DNA from: Caulobacter sp. 602-2
GTDB lineage: Bacteria; Pseudomonadota; Alphaproteobacteria; Caulobacterales; Caulobacteraceae
DNA length: 64,000 nucleotides
Assembly: GCF_011043625.1 (NCBI RefSeq)
Contig: NZ_JAAKGT010000009.1
Location: 62,001-126,000 of the forward strand
Reading direction: 5' to 3'
Shown here: positions 32,577-41,022 of the stretch, in pieces
Position numbering within the stretch: position 1 is the stretch's first letter
How the letters are laid out: every line of letters starts with the position of its first letter
The notes under the pieces: generated by a model
The model's database searches: none
Seen by the model: the letters and a program-made list of their open reading frames with translations, nothing else
Told to the model about the DNA's origin: nothing
Program-made: the position numbers and the translations under genes

Positions 32577-33995
32577 TCAGAGGCCCTTGACGATGCCCTC
32601 GACCATCTTCTTGGCGTCGGCGAACAGCATCATGGTGTTGTCCTTGAAGAACAGCTCGTTCTCGACCCCGGCATAGCCCGAGGACATGCCGCGCTTGACG
32701 AAGAGCACGGTGCGGGCCTTCTCGACGTCGAGGATCGGCATGCCGAAGATGGCGCTGGTCGGATCGGTCTTGGCGGCGGGGTTCGTCACGTCGTTGGCGC
32801 CGATGACGAAGGCCACGTCGGCCGTCGAGAACTCGCTGTTGATGTCCTCCAGTTCGAACACCTCGTCGTAGGGGACGTTGGCTTCGGCCAGCAGCACGTT
32901 CATGTGGCCCGGCATGCGGCCGGCGACGGGGTGGATGGCGTACTTCACCTCCACGCCCTCTTCCTTCAGCTTGTCGGCCATTTCGCGCAGGGCGTGCTGG
33001 GCCTGGCTGACGGCCATGCCGTAGCCCGGGACGATGATCACCTTGCTGGCGTTCTTCATGATGAAGGCCGCGTCGTCGGCGCTGCCCTGCTTGACGGGAC
33101 GCGTCTCGACCTTGCCGCCGGGGCCTGCCGCTGCGGCGTCGGCGCCGAAGCCGCCCAGGATCACCGAGACGAACGAGCGGTTCATGCCCTTGCACATGAT
33201 GTAGGACAGGATCGCGCCCGAGCTGCCGACCAGGGCGCCGGTGATGATCAGGGTGGTGTTCTCCAGCGTGAAGCCCAGCGCCGCCGCCGCCCAGCCCGAA
33301 TAGCTGTTCAGCATCGACACCACGACCGGCATGTCGGCGCCGCCGATCGGGATGATCAGGGTGACGCCGATAAGCAGGCTCAGCGCGAAGATGCCCCAGA
33401 AGGCCCACTTGGCCTGGCCGCCGGTGACGACCAGCACCACGATCAGGGCGACGATGGCCAGCGCGATGATGATGTTCAGCAGGTGGCGGGCCGGCAGCAG
33501 GATCGGCGCGCCGCCCATGTTGCCGTTCAGCTTGGCGAAGGCGATGACCGAGCCGGTGAAGGTGATGGCGCCGATGGCCAGGCCCAGCGAAAGCTCGATC
33601 AGGCTGTTGAGGTGGATGTGGCCGTCTTCGCCCACGATGCCGTAGGCGGCCGGGGTGTAGATGGCGGCGACCGCGACCAAGCAGGCGGCCATGCCGACCA
33701 GCGAGTGGAAGGCGGCGACCAACTGCGGCATCGAGGTCATCGGCACCTTGCGGGCGATCACCGCGCCCACGCCGCCGCCGACGGCGACGCCGCCGACGAT
33801 CAGGCCCAGGGTCACGGCGTCGAGCGCGCCCTGGCTCCACAGCGTGGCTAGGGTGGTGACCACGGCGATGGCCATGCCGACCATGCCGTAGGTGTTGCCC
33901 TTGCGGCTGGTCTCGGGACTGGAAAGCCCGCGCAGGGCCAGGATGAACAGCACCCCGGAGACGAGGTACAGGACGGCGGCGAGATTGGCGTTCAT
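32577..33995 (-). CDS. pntB: NAD(P) transhydrogenase subunit beta (PntB)
   Basis: 472 residues: about eight to nine membrane helices, then the NADP(H)-binding domain III with GYGMAVSQAQHALREM, the HPVAGRMPGHMNVLLAEA loop, FVIGANDVTNPAA and KRGMSSGYAGVENELFF. With the two alpha subunits it forms the inner-membrane enzyme that couples proton entry to hydride transfer from NADH to NADP+. Length and motifs match complete PntB. It is the last gene of a six-gene operon whose other members include three unknown proteins; 60 bases separate it from the previous gene. Confidence 0.97.
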   Translation of the reverse strand: MNANLAAVLYLVSGVLFILALRGLSSPETSRKGNTYGMVGMAIAVVTTLATLWSQGALDAVTLGLIVGGVAVGGGVGAVIARKVPMTSMPQLVAAFHSLVGMAACLVAVAAIYTPAAYGIVGEDGHIHLNSLIELSLGLAIGAITFTGSVIAFAKLNGNMGGAPILLPARHLLNIIIALAIVALIVVLVVTGGQAKWAFWGIFALSLLIGVTLIIPIGGADMPVVVSMLNSYSGWAAAALGFTLENTTLIITGALVGSSGAILSYIMCKGMNRSFVSVILGGFGADAAAAGPGGKVETRPVKQGSADDAAFIMKNASKVIIVPGYGMAVSQAQHALREMADKLKEEGVEVKYAIHPVAGRMPGHMNVLLAEANVPYDEVFELEDINSEFSTADVAFVIGANDVTNPAAKTDPTSAIFGMPILDVEKARTVLFVKRGMSSGYAGVENELFFKDNTMMLFADAKKMVEGIVKGL

Positions 33996-34055
33996 GTCAG
34001 GCCTTGCCCCCCAAGAGCGTTGTTTTGGTCGCGGCCAGGCCGCATCGATTGTTGG

Positions 34056-34361
34056 TCATCGCGCGCCGTCGGCGTGATCGCCGCTCCGGAGCGCCTTGAA
34101 GTAGCGGAAGATGCTCACGACCAGGACCATCGCGCAGATCGTGACAGCTAGGCGCATGGCATCCGCCAGTGCGCTCTCGCGGGTGTTCCAGGCCTGTCCG
34201 GCCAGCCCGAGGAGATAGAGCAGCGACGCGACCAATTCGCCGAGTCGACGCACTTTCGGGCTCTTGCCGCTGCTCCACAGCATGAACAGCAGCAGCAGGA
34301 AGGCCAGCGCGAAGCCGGCCCCCATCAGGGCGACGGTCAGCATGGGCGAGGCGCCATTCAT
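34056..34361 (-). CDS. Uncharacterised three-helix membrane protein in the pnt operon
   Basis: 101 residues with three predicted membrane helices (about 7-28, 38-57 and 68-88) separated by short charged loops (SSGKSPKVRR and WNTRESALADAMR), and a basic tail. I recognise no family. The ATG overlaps the stop of the upstream 106-residue gene by four bases (ATGA), so it is translationally coupled, and pntB follows 60 bases later. The setting suggests a role at the inner membrane with the transhydrogenase, for instance assembly or regulation; that is inference. Confidence 0.75.
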   Translation of the reverse strand: MNGASPMLTVALMGAGFALAFLLLLFMLWSSGKSPKVRRLGELVASLLYLLGLAGQAWNTRESALADAMRLAVTICAMVLVVSIFRYFKALRSGDHADGAR

Positions 34362-34678
34362 CGGGCGTCGGCCTCCTGGACTTCGGCCTTGAGAGCGGCG
34401 AGTTCGCGTTCGTTCCGGCTCAGCTGCTGCTCGGCCTTGGCGAGGTCCTGGCGGAGCTGTTGCCGGTCGATGGCGGTCGCCTGGCGGTTCTCGGCGTCTC
34501 GCTGGGCGGCGGTCGCCTGCAGGGTGGCGGCGCCGATCAGCAGGCAGGCGATCGAGGTCCAGCGCCGGCTCAGCGACGCACGCTGGCGCGTACGCCGCAC
34601 GCGGGCGGCGTTGGCGAACAGCAGCGCGAAGCCGGCCAGGACGGTCGTCGCGCCCAGGATCGACAGGGCCAGGCTCAC
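34358..34678 (-). CDS. Uncharacterised membrane/coiled-coil protein in the pnt operon
   Basis: 106 residues. Two hydrophobic helices (about 3-22 and 40-57) are followed by a heptad-rich coiled coil (about 58-103) with QQLRQDLAKAEQQLSRNERE. The start is a GTG at 34678 that overlaps the TGA of the PntA C-terminal subunit by four bases (GTGA), preceded by a purine-rich leader; the next gene starts with the same kind of overlap. Coupling on both sides makes it a real gene despite the non-ATG start. I do not recognise a family. It could organise the transhydrogenase complex, which is inference. Confidence 0.72.
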   Translation of the reverse strand: MSLALSILGATTVLAGFALLFANAARVRRTRQRASLSRRWTSIACLLIGAATLQATAAQRDAENRQATAIDRQQLRQDLAKAEQQLSRNERELAALKAEVQEADAR

Positions 34679-34998
34679 TTCTTTTCTTTCTTCTTGTACA
34701 TGGCCAGCATCCGCTGGGTGACGAGGAAGCCGCCGAAGATGTTGACCGCCGCGAAGGCCGCGGCGACGGCGCCGGCGCCCTTGGAGATCCACACCGAACC
34801 CGCGGCGGCCTCGCCCGAGGCGCCGTGCGCGGCGGCGGCCAGAAGCGCGCCGACGATGATCACCGACGAGATGGCGTTGGTCACGGCCATCAGCGGGGTG
34901 TGCAGCGCGGGCGTCACGCTCCAGACCACGTAGTAGCCGACGAAGATGGCGAGCACGAAGATCGCCAGGCGGAACACGGTGGGGTCGACGGCTTCCAT
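34675..34998 (-). CDS. pntAB: NAD(P) transhydrogenase membrane alpha subunit (PntA C-terminal part)
   Basis: 107 residues with three to four membrane helices, including VGYYVVWSVTPALHTPLMAV and FGGFLVTQRMLAMYKKK, the standard signature of the small alpha-2 subunit in alphaproteobacteria with a split PntA. It supplies part of the proton channel together with PntB. Its ATG follows the TAA of the unknown secreted gene with no gap, and its stop overlaps the GTG of the next unknown gene. In comparable split operons the large alpha subunit is usually adjacent; here 744 bases intervene. Confidence 0.95.
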   Translation of the reverse strand: MEAVDPTVFRLAIFVLAIFVGYYVVWSVTPALHTPLMAVTNAISSVIIVGALLAAAAHGASGEAAAGSVWISKGAGAVAAAFAAVNIFGGFLVTQRMLAMYKKKEKK

Positions 34999-35742
34999 TT
35001 ACGGCTCCTGGGACGTGGCGGGCGGCGAGACCCGGATTTCAAACGAGGCCTGCTGGACCCGCACGCCCTCGATCTTGTGAGGGCTCATGCGCTCCAGGGC
35101 CGGGTCGCGGAACACCGCTTGGGCGTCGCGGGCCAGGCCGTTGCCGGCGGCGGCCAGCACCTGGAGGTGATCGTCGCGGCCGAAGTTCAGGACCTTGAGC
35201 GCGTTGCGCTTCTTGGCTTCCTGCATGTCGGGGACGAAGGCGACGCTGTCGTTGATGCGGCCTTCGGCCAGCAGGGCGCCCGAGGCGGCGTCCTCGATCC
35301 GGAAGCTGCCGCTCAGGATGGTGTTCTTGATCGGCAGCACCTGGCCCGGCAGCTTCATCACCGGAAACTTGGCCTTGTCGATCACGATCGACAGGCGCGC
35401 GCGGCGGGCCGTCGAATCGTCGGCCTTCAGGCGGTCGGCGATGTTGTCGATGGTGAAGAACTCGGCCAGCCGCTCGGCGGCGGTGTCGTCGGTCAGGGTG
35501 CGGGTCGCGACGAAGGCCTCGTACCGCGCCTTCTGGTCGGCGGGCATCCGCTGCTCGACATAGGCCTTGGCCTGCACGTCGCTGCTGACCGGGATCAGCC
35601 CGTCCTTGATCGACACGTCGACCGAGGAGACGGCGAGCTTTTCGCCATAGGCCTGGACGAAGGCGTTGGGGTCGGCCGCGGCGCTCGAGGCCCCGCCGGC
35701 CAGGGCGATCGCGGCGCCCAGGAAGAGGGCGGCGCGGCTCAT
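34999..35742 (-). CDS. Secreted protein of unknown function inside the pnt operon
   Basis: 247 residues with a Sec signal peptide (cleavage near SAAA, residue 23). The mature part is mixed alpha/beta with no motif that I recognise; blocks include IKDGLIPVSSDVQAKAYVEQ, ARLSIVIDKAKFPVM and FRIEDAASGALLAEGRI. No cysteines occur in the mature chain. The ATG overlaps the stop of pntA by four bases, and its own stop abuts the start of the next pnt subunit, so expression is tied to the transhydrogenase. A periplasmic role near the enzyme is likely but unproven. Confidence 0.8.
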   Translation of the reverse strand: MSRAALFLGAAIALAGGASSAAADPNAFVQAYGEKLAVSSVDVSIKDGLIPVSSDVQAKAYVEQRMPADQKARYEAFVATRTLTDDTAAERLAEFFTIDNIADRLKADDSTARRARLSIVIDKAKFPVMKLPGQVLPIKNTILSGSFRIEDAASGALLAEGRINDSVAFVPDMQEAKKRNALKVLNFGRDDHLQVLAAAGNGLARDAQAVFRDPALERMSPHKIEGVRVQQASFEIRVSPPATSQEP

Positions 35743-36878
35743 CCCTGCAGGTTCGGGTGCACGATCGCCCCGCCCTTGGTGACGACCGCGGCCTGCAGGA
35801 TCTCGTCCTCGAAGTTGGGCGCGAAGGCGCCTTCCTTGTTCAGGAACAGGCTCGACAGGGCGAACAGGTTGCGGGCGTAGAGCGCGCTGGCGTCGGCGGC
35901 GATGCGGCCGGGCAGGTTGGCGTGGCCGAGGATCTTGGCGCCGTTGGCCGTCACCACGGTCTCGTTCAGCTTGGCGCCCTCGACATTGCCGCCCTGCTCG
36001 ATGGCCAGGTCGACCAGGATCGAGCCGGCCTTCATCGACGCCACCTGGGCGGCGCTGACCAGCTTGGGCGCGGGACGGCCCGGGATCAGGGCGGTGGTGA
36101 TGACGATGTCCTGCTTGGCGATGTGGCTGGAGACCAGTTCGGCCTGCTTGGCCTGGTACTCGGCCGACATCTCCTTGGCGTAGCCGCCGGCGGTCTGGGC
36201 GTTCTTGAACTCCTCGTCCTCGACGGCCAGGAACTTGGCGCCCAGGCTCTCGACCTGCTCCTTGGTGGCGGGGCGGACGTCGGTCGCGGTGACCACGGCG
36301 CCCAGGCGGCGGGCGGTGGCGATGGCCTGCAGGCCGGCCACGCCCACGCCCATGATGAACACCTTGGCCGCGGCGACGGTGCCGGCGGCGGTCATCATCA
36401 TCGGCAGGGCCTTGCCGTAGGCCTCGGCCCCCTCGATCACGGCGCGATAGCCGGCCAGGTTGGCCTGGCTGGACAGCATGTCCATCACCTGGGCCCGCGT
36501 GATGCGCGGGATGAACTCCATGGCGATGGCGCTGGCGCCGGCCTTGGCCAGGGCGTTCAGCGTATCCTTGTCCTGGTAGGGATTGAGGGCGGCGGCGACG
36601 ATCGCGCCGCTCTTGAGGGCCGCGATCTCGGCGGCTTCGGGCGCGCGCACCTTGAACAGGACGTCGGCGTCCTTGATGGCGTCCTTGGCGGTCTTGGCGA
36701 GCTTGGCCCCGGCCGCCTCGTAGTCGGCGTCGAGGTAGGAGGCGGCGGTTCCCGCGCCGGCCTCGACCGTCACCGAAAAGCCGGCGGCGATCAGTTTCTT
36801 GACGGTCTCGGGCGTCGCGGCGACCCGCGTTTCGTTGGCGCGGGTCTCTTTCGTGACGGCGATGACGGCCATCGGCAT
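35739..36878 (-). CDS. pntA: NAD(P) transhydrogenase subunit alpha, NAD-binding part (PntA)
   Basis: 379 residues, related to alanine dehydrogenase: an N-terminal MAVIAVTKETRANETRVAAT block, AMEFIPRITRAQVMDMLSSQ, the dinucleotide-binding loop VFIMGVGVAGLQAIATARRL, and TTALIPGRPAPKLVS. This soluble domain I binds NAD(H) and passes hydride to the NADP domain of PntB. It is the first gene of the operon. Two hundred bases upstream lie a strong inverted repeat and the gene of an aa3-type oxidase subunit IV on the same strand. Confidence 0.97.
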   Translation of the reverse strand: MPMAVIAVTKETRANETRVAATPETVKKLIAAGFSVTVEAGAGTAASYLDADYEAAGAKLAKTAKDAIKDADVLFKVRAPEAAEIAALKSGAIVAAALNPYQDKDTLNALAKAGASAIAMEFIPRITRAQVMDMLSSQANLAGYRAVIEGAEAYGKALPMMMTAAGTVAAAKVFIMGVGVAGLQAIATARRLGAVVTATDVRPATKEQVESLGAKFLAVEDEEFKNAQTAGGYAKEMSAEYQAKQAELVSSHIAKQDIVITTALIPGRPAPKLVSAAQVASMKAGSILVDLAIEQGGNVEGAKLNETVVTANGAKILGHANLPGRIAADASALYARNLFALSSLFLNKEGAFAPNFEDEILQAAVVTKGGAIVHPNLQG

Positions 36879-36952
36879 ACCTCCCCCGTGAGCGTTGTTC
36901 GCTCTTCCGAGCCCGGGCGCTTCGCGCGGACTCGGGATCCTAAAGTTGAAAC

Positions 36953-36989
36953 GACGTTCGGCGAAAAGCTAACACTTTCGTCGAACGTC
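36953..36989. other. Inverted repeat in the pnt leader
   Basis: GACGTTCGGCGAAAAG and CTTTCGTCGAACGTC pair over about 15 bases around a CTAACA loop. On the minus strand the hairpin is followed by GTTTCAACTTT. It is either the terminator of the CoxIV-like gene or an operator or attenuator of the pnt operon. Confidence 0.5.
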
Positions 36990-37086
36990 GCTCCAGCAGC
37001 TTGGGCTGCTCTTTAGGGGAGGTTCTTGCCCCTTGTCGAGGGATTCCCTCGCGTCGGGCGCAAAATCTTGCCGATGTCTACCGGTG

Positions 37087-37317
37087 TCAGTGGCCCGGGG
37101 TGGCCTTTTCCCGAAGGAACACAATGCCCAGGGCGGTCATCACCACGGCGGTGATCGCCGCGCCGACGAAGCCGGCCGGGGTGCAGAACAGCAGGGTGAA
37201 GAAGGTGACGAGCACGGCGACGGCGAGCGAGCCCCACTTGGTCATCTTGCCGAACGCGTCGTAGGTCGCGACCTGCTCGTGGATGTCCATTTCACCGCGG
37301 TGGTAGTCGCCGGCCAT
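37087..37317 (-). CDS. aa3-type cytochrome c oxidase subunit IV
   Basis: 76 residues: a soluble N-terminus MAGDYHRGEMDIHEQ, then YDAFGKMTKWGSLAVAVLV, which is the signature of the bacterial aa3-type subunit IV, and two membrane helices (about residues 28-44 and 48-66). The protein is a small accessory subunit of the respiratory oxidase. The start at 37317 has AGGGA upstream. In many alphaproteobacteria this gene sits beside pntA, as here. Whether it shares a promoter with the pnt genes is unclear, because a hairpin separates them. Confidence 0.9.
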   Translation of the reverse strand: MAGDYHRGEMDIHEQVATYDAFGKMTKWGSLAVAVLVTFFTLLFCTPAGFVGAAITAVVMTALGIVFLREKATPGH

Positions 37318-37379
37318 GTGGTTTCGTCCCTGTGGAAAATTTATTGGCGTATCGCCGATACAACGGCGTGGCCCGGGGC

Positions 37380-38387
37380 TCAAGCGTCCACGACGGACCG
37401 ATTGTCCCAGGCCTCGGCGGTAAAGCGGGCGCGCACGGCGGCCGTGGCCTGGTCGACCGAGATGTCGGTGATGCGGCCGGCGCCGCCGTCCAGGATCGAC
37501 AGCCAGCGCGAATAGGCCGGCACGGGGCTGGTGCCCATCAGCCCGACCGCGGGCGTGCCGACGGCGGCGGCGACGTTCAGCGGGCCCGAGTCGTTACCCA
37601 GGAACCCGGCCGACAGCGCGATCAGCGCCGCCGACTGGTCCAGCGTCAGGTCGCAGGCCACGACGTTGCCCGGCAGGTCGCCGATCGCCGCCCGCGCCCG
37701 TTCGGCCTCGTGCGGGCCGCCGATCCAGAACACCGTGCCGAAAAGGTCCGACAGCGCGGCGGCGGCTTGGGCGAAGCGTTCGGCCGGCCAGGTGCGGGGA
37801 AGCTCGCTGGCCCCGATCCCCAGGGTCAGCCACGGGCCTGGGCGGTCGGCGTAGCGGGCGGCGACGGCGGCCAGGGCCTTGGGATCCAGCTTCAGGGCCG
37901 GCTCGCGGCTGGTCACCACCAGGCCGTGGGCCTTCTCGAAGGCTTCCAGCTTGTCGATCCGGTGGGCCGGCCGCATGGACTTGGGCAGGTAGGGGCCGGT
38001 GTTCAGCCAGCCCTCCTGGCCGTGCCCCAGGCCGAAACCGCGCCGCTCGGGCACGCCGGCCAGGGCCGCGGCGATGGCGGGGCGGTCGATCTTCTCGAGG
38101 ATCCACACCGCGCGCGGCTTCTCGGTGCGGCAGATCCGCAGGAAGTCGAGCACCTCGCGCACGCCCTTGAGCCGGTCCTTGTAGTTCGGGGCGTCGACGA
38201 CCTTGCTCACCGTCGGCTCGACGGCCAGCACCTCGGACGCGCGGCTGGCCGGGCGGGCGGCCAGAACGACCTCGCCCTCGGGTGTGGTCGCGGCGATCGC
38301 CCGGATCGTCGGCAGGTGCCACATCAGGTCGCCGATGCCGCGATCGGGCGTGTAGACCAGCACCGGCCCGTTGGATTTGCCGCCCAC
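37380..38387 (-). CDS. Glycosyltransferase family 9 (heptosyltransferase-like)
   Basis: 335 residues with the GT9 fold: N-terminal YTPDRGIGDLMWHLPTIRAI, central LTLGIGASELPRTWPAERFA, and C-terminal FLGNDSGPLNVAAAVGTPAVGLMG, the nucleotide-sugar site. GT9 enzymes usually add heptose to lipopolysaccharide core. There is no ATG; a GTG two bases after the stop of the upstream hydrolase gives the best start and implies coupling. It is the last gene of an operon with a thioesterase and an alpha/beta hydrolase, neither of which is an obvious LPS enzyme. Confidence 0.88.
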   Translation of the reverse strand: MGGKSNGPVLVYTPDRGIGDLMWHLPTIRAIAATTPEGEVVLAARPASRASEVLAVEPTVSKVVDAPNYKDRLKGVREVLDFLRICRTEKPRAVWILEKIDRPAIAAALAGVPERRGFGLGHGQEGWLNTGPYLPKSMRPAHRIDKLEAFEKAHGLVVTSREPALKLDPKALAAVAARYADRPGPWLTLGIGASELPRTWPAERFAQAAAALSDLFGTVFWIGGPHEAERARAAIGDLPGNVVACDLTLDQSAALIALSAGFLGNDSGPLNVAAAVGTPAVGLMGTSPVPAYSRWLSILDGGAGRITDISVDQATAAVRARFTAEAWDNRSVVDA

Positions 38388-38389
38388 GG

Positions 38390-39313
38390 TCAGGCCCAGG
38401 CGGCCAGCAGTCCGCGGAGCCCGGCCACGAAGGCCAGGGGCTGGTCGAGCATCACGTGGTGGTCGGCGTCGGGGATGGGCAAGCGCAGCACGTCCTTGGG
38501 CATGTGCGCGATCATATAGTCCAAGGTCTCGGCGTGCATAAGCCCGGACCGCTCGCCCCACATCAGCGCGGCGGGGCAGGCGATCTGGCTGAGCAGCAGG
38601 CCAAGGTCGGGCATCGAGAACCGCTGCCAGATGGCCGGATCGAACTTCCAGGTCCAGCCGCCCTCGACTTGCTTCAGCGAGCGGCGGGCGATGTAGTCGG
38701 CGATGTAGAGGTTCTCGCACGGCTGCGGCGGCGCCAGGCGAAAGCGCGTCAGGGCCTCCTCCAGGGTCGGATAGACCTTGGTCCCGAAGCCCGAGCGCGG
38801 CGGCGGGCCCTTCCAGCGCTTCTCCGGCGGCTGGATCGAGGTGTCGACCATGATCGCCCCGCGCAGGCGCTCAGGGTATCGAGCGGCGCAGAACAGGGTG
38901 GGAAAGCCGCCGAACGAGTGGCCGACGAAGATCGGCTTGACCCCGCCGGCTTCCAGCTGCGCGGCCTCGACGGCGGCGAAGGCCTCGGCCGCGAAGGTGT
39001 CGGCGCTGTAGGCCTCCCGCCAGCCGCTGGAGCCCATGCCGGCCCAGGAGATGGCCGCCACCCGCCAGTCCTTGGCGAAGGACGGCGCGATGAAGCTCCA
39101 CCAGTCGGCGTGGGCGCCGTTGCCGTGCAGGAACAGCAGGCCAGGCTTGCCGACCTCGCCCCAGGTCAGGAGCTCGATGTCGACGCCCTCGACGGCGATG
39201 GTCGAGCGCTCGGGCGCGATGGCGATCGCCGCCTCGAACCAGGCGGGGGCGGGCGGCGGCGCGCCGTTGAACGGGGCCAGCAGCGAGGCGGGCAGGGTCT
39301 GGTCGTCGGCCAT
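38390..39313 (-). CDS. Alpha/beta hydrolase
   Basis: 307 residues, no signal peptide. Landmarks are LLFLHGNGAHADWW (oxyanion region), SWAGMGSSGW, the nucleophile elbow GHSFGG, and a late catalytic IPDADHHVMLDQP. It is a cytoplasmic serine hydrolase, perhaps an esterase or epoxide-hydrolase-like enzyme. Its ATG comes two bases after the thioesterase stop, and its own stop is two bases before the glycosyltransferase GTG. Together with the PaaI-type thioesterase it hints at acyl-ester or acyl-CoA turnover. Substrate unknown. Confidence 0.87.
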   Translation of the reverse strand: MADDQTLPASLLAPFNGAPPPAPAWFEAAIAIAPERSTIAVEGVDIELLTWGEVGKPGLLFLHGNGAHADWWSFIAPSFAKDWRVAAISWAGMGSSGWREAYSADTFAAEAFAAVEAAQLEAGGVKPIFVGHSFGGFPTLFCAARYPERLRGAIMVDTSIQPPEKRWKGPPPRSGFGTKVYPTLEEALTRFRLAPPQPCENLYIADYIARRSLKQVEGGWTWKFDPAIWQRFSMPDLGLLLSQIACPAALMWGERSGLMHAETLDYMIAHMPKDVLRLPIPDADHHVMLDQPLAFVAGLRGLLAAWA

Positions 39314-39315
39314 GC

Positions 39316-39789
39316 TCAGGCCTCCTCGCGGAAGGCGATCTCGCCGGGGCGCGGCTTGCGGGGCGACAGCGCCTTGAAGATCCCGGTGCCGGTCATCAGG
39401 GTGCGCTCGCCGGTCCAGATGCGGCCGCGCACGGTGAAGACCAGGTCCTCTTGCGCCAGCAGTTCGCCCCGGCCCTCGACGAACTCGCCCAGCTGCGCGC
39501 CCGACAGGAAGTCGGTCATCAGCCGCACCGTGACCCAGCTGTACGACTTCTGCAGCGAGATGATCCGGCCCCAGGCCATGTCGGCGAAGCTCATCAGCAT
39601 GCCGCCGTGGCAATTGCCCAGGCCGTTGGTGTGGTGCTCCTCGACCCGGAAGCCCAGCGTGGCTTCGCCGGGCCCGTCGGCGCGCTCGTACAGCGGCCCG
39701 ATCTGTCGGCCAAAGCCCCGCGTCCAGTTCAGCTGGGCGTAGCCGGGCGGGATGGCGGCGCTCTGGGCCTCGGTCAGGTCATCGGACAT
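39316..39789 (-). CDS. PaaI-family hotdog-fold acyl-CoA thioesterase
   Basis: 157 residues with a single hotdog domain. The active-site loop reads [20 protein letters not shown], matching the HGG motif of PaaI/YbgC-like thioesterases, and the helix continues with [16 protein letters not shown]. Such enzymes release acids from acyl- or aroyl-CoA in the cytoplasm. First gene of a three-gene operon with an alpha/beta hydrolase and a glycosyltransferase. The start at 39789 is the only ATG before the conserved core. Confidence 0.9.
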   Translation of the reverse strand: MSDDLTEAQSAAIPPGYAQLNWTRGFGRQIGPLYERADGPGEATLGFRVEEHHTNGLGNCHGGMLMSFADMAWGRIISLQKSYSWVTVRLMTDFLSGAQLGEFVEGRGELLAQEDLVFTVRGRIWTGERTLMTGTGIFKALSPRKPRPGEIAFREEA

Positions 39790-39889
39790 GGGTGAAGTCT
39801 AACGGCCGTTTGAATGAGGGGGCAAGTTTCCTTTGAGTACGGCTGTGGGCGCTGGCTCCGCCCCGAAACTCAAAGAAGCTTGTCATCCC

Positions 39890-39997
39890 GGCCGGAGGAG
39901 CGCGTCAGCGATCCGTAGAGCCGGGATCTCCCACATCGGCAGGTTCGGCAACCGTGGGAGATCCCGGCGCTCCGCTTCGCTACGGCCGGGATGACAA
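39890..39997. repeat. Palindromic intergenic repeat with 10-bp terminal inverted repeats (copy 2)
   Basis: 108-bp element bounded by TTGTCATCCC and GGGATGACAA, with inner arms CTCCCAC/GTGGGAG. It matches 3848-3964 apart from the loop and a few substitutions. It lies in the convergence-free gap between the thioesterase start and the pirin stop. Confidence 0.85.
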
Positions 39998-40023
39998 CGC
40001 AAGGGGAGAGGCGGAGCGGCTGG

Positions 40024-40875
40024 TTAAGCCCTGACCTCGCCGAACTTCCCAGCCTGGTAATCCTGGATCGCCTGGACGATCTCTTCCCGCGTCGTCATCA
40101 CGAACGGCCCGTGCGAGACGACCGGCTCGCGGATCGGGTCGGCGTGGCCCAGCAGCAGCACCGCGCCGTCGGCCGACGCCAGGTCCAGCCCCTCGCCGTC
40201 GGTCAGTTCCACCAGGTTGAAGGCGTCCGCCGTCCGCCCGCCGATCGTGATCGACCCGCGCACCACATAGAGGAACACCGCCCGCCCGGCCGGGATCGGC
40301 AGCGACAGCGCAGCCCCGGCGTCCAGCCGCACGACGCTCATGGCCACGCCGGTCAGCGACGCGATAGGCCCCGTCACGCCATCGACCTCGCCCGAGATCA
40401 GCGCGATGGTCGCGCCGTCCTTTTCGATCTTGGGAATGTCGGGCGCCTGCAGGCCGACATAGCGCGGCGTGGTCATCTTCAGCCGGCTGGGCAGGTTGAC
40501 CCACAGCTGCAGGATCTCCAGCGGCCCGCCGCTTTTCTTGAAGGCCTCGGGCGAGAGTTCGGCGTGCACCAGGCCGCTGCCGGCCGTCATCCACTGCACG
40601 CCGCCCGCGTCGATGATGCTCTCGTGGCCGCCGCTGTCCAGGTGCGACAGCTGGCCCTCGAGGATGAAGGTCACGGTCTCGAAGCCGCGATGCGGATGCG
40701 GCCCGAACGGCAGGCCGCGATTGCCGGGGCGATAGGTCTGCGGGCCGTGGTGATTGAGGAACAGGAACGGGTCCAGCTGGCCGATCGCCGGGCCGGGCAG
40801 GGGGCGGCGGGTGGTCAGGTCGCCGATGTCGTCGCGATAGGCGCCGTGCAGGCGGGCGATGGTGCGGGTGGTCAT
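40024..40875 (-). CDS. Pirin-family protein
   Basis: 283 residues with two cupin domains. The N-terminal metal site is visible in LPFGPHPHRGFETVTF (two His) and HLDSGGHESI, with a Glu/His pair in SGLVHAELSP. Pirins bind iron or other metals; some have quercetin 2,3-dioxygenase activity and others modulate metabolic enzymes or transcription. Length is normal. The gene is alone, with palindromic repeats on both sides, so context gives no clue about its role. Confidence 0.93.
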   Translation of the reverse strand: MTTRTIARLHGAYRDDIGDLTTRRPLPGPAIGQLDPFLFLNHHGPQTYRPGNRGLPFGPHPHRGFETVTFILEGQLSHLDSGGHESIIDAGGVQWMTAGSGLVHAELSPEAFKKSGGPLEILQLWVNLPSRLKMTTPRYVGLQAPDIPKIEKDGATIALISGEVDGVTGPIASLTGVAMSVVRLDAGAALSLPIPAGRAVFLYVVRGSITIGGRTADAFNLVELTDGEGLDLASADGAVLLLGHADPIREPVVSHGPFVMTTREEIVQAIQDYQAGKFGEVRA

Positions 40876-40887
40876 GCGAACTCCTAC

Positions 40888-41020
40888 TCCTCCCCCGCAT
40901 AGCGGGGGAGGTGGCGCGGCGCTATCAGCGCCGTGACGGAGGGGGCGACGGCCGGCACGGCGCCCCGTCTCGCCCCCTCCACCACTTCGTGGTCCCCCTC
41001 CCCCGCATGCGGGGGAGGAG
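40888..41020. repeat. Long palindromic repeat (CCTCCCCCGCATGCGGGGGAGG type)
   Basis: Terminal hairpins CCTCCCCCGCATAGCGGGGGAGG and its near copy at 40995-41018 enclose inner arms CGCCCCCTCC/GGAGGGGGCG and a small GCGGCGCTATCAGCGCCG hairpin. It separates the pirin and ABC1 kinase genes. Confidence 0.8.
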
Positions 41021-41022
41021 CA

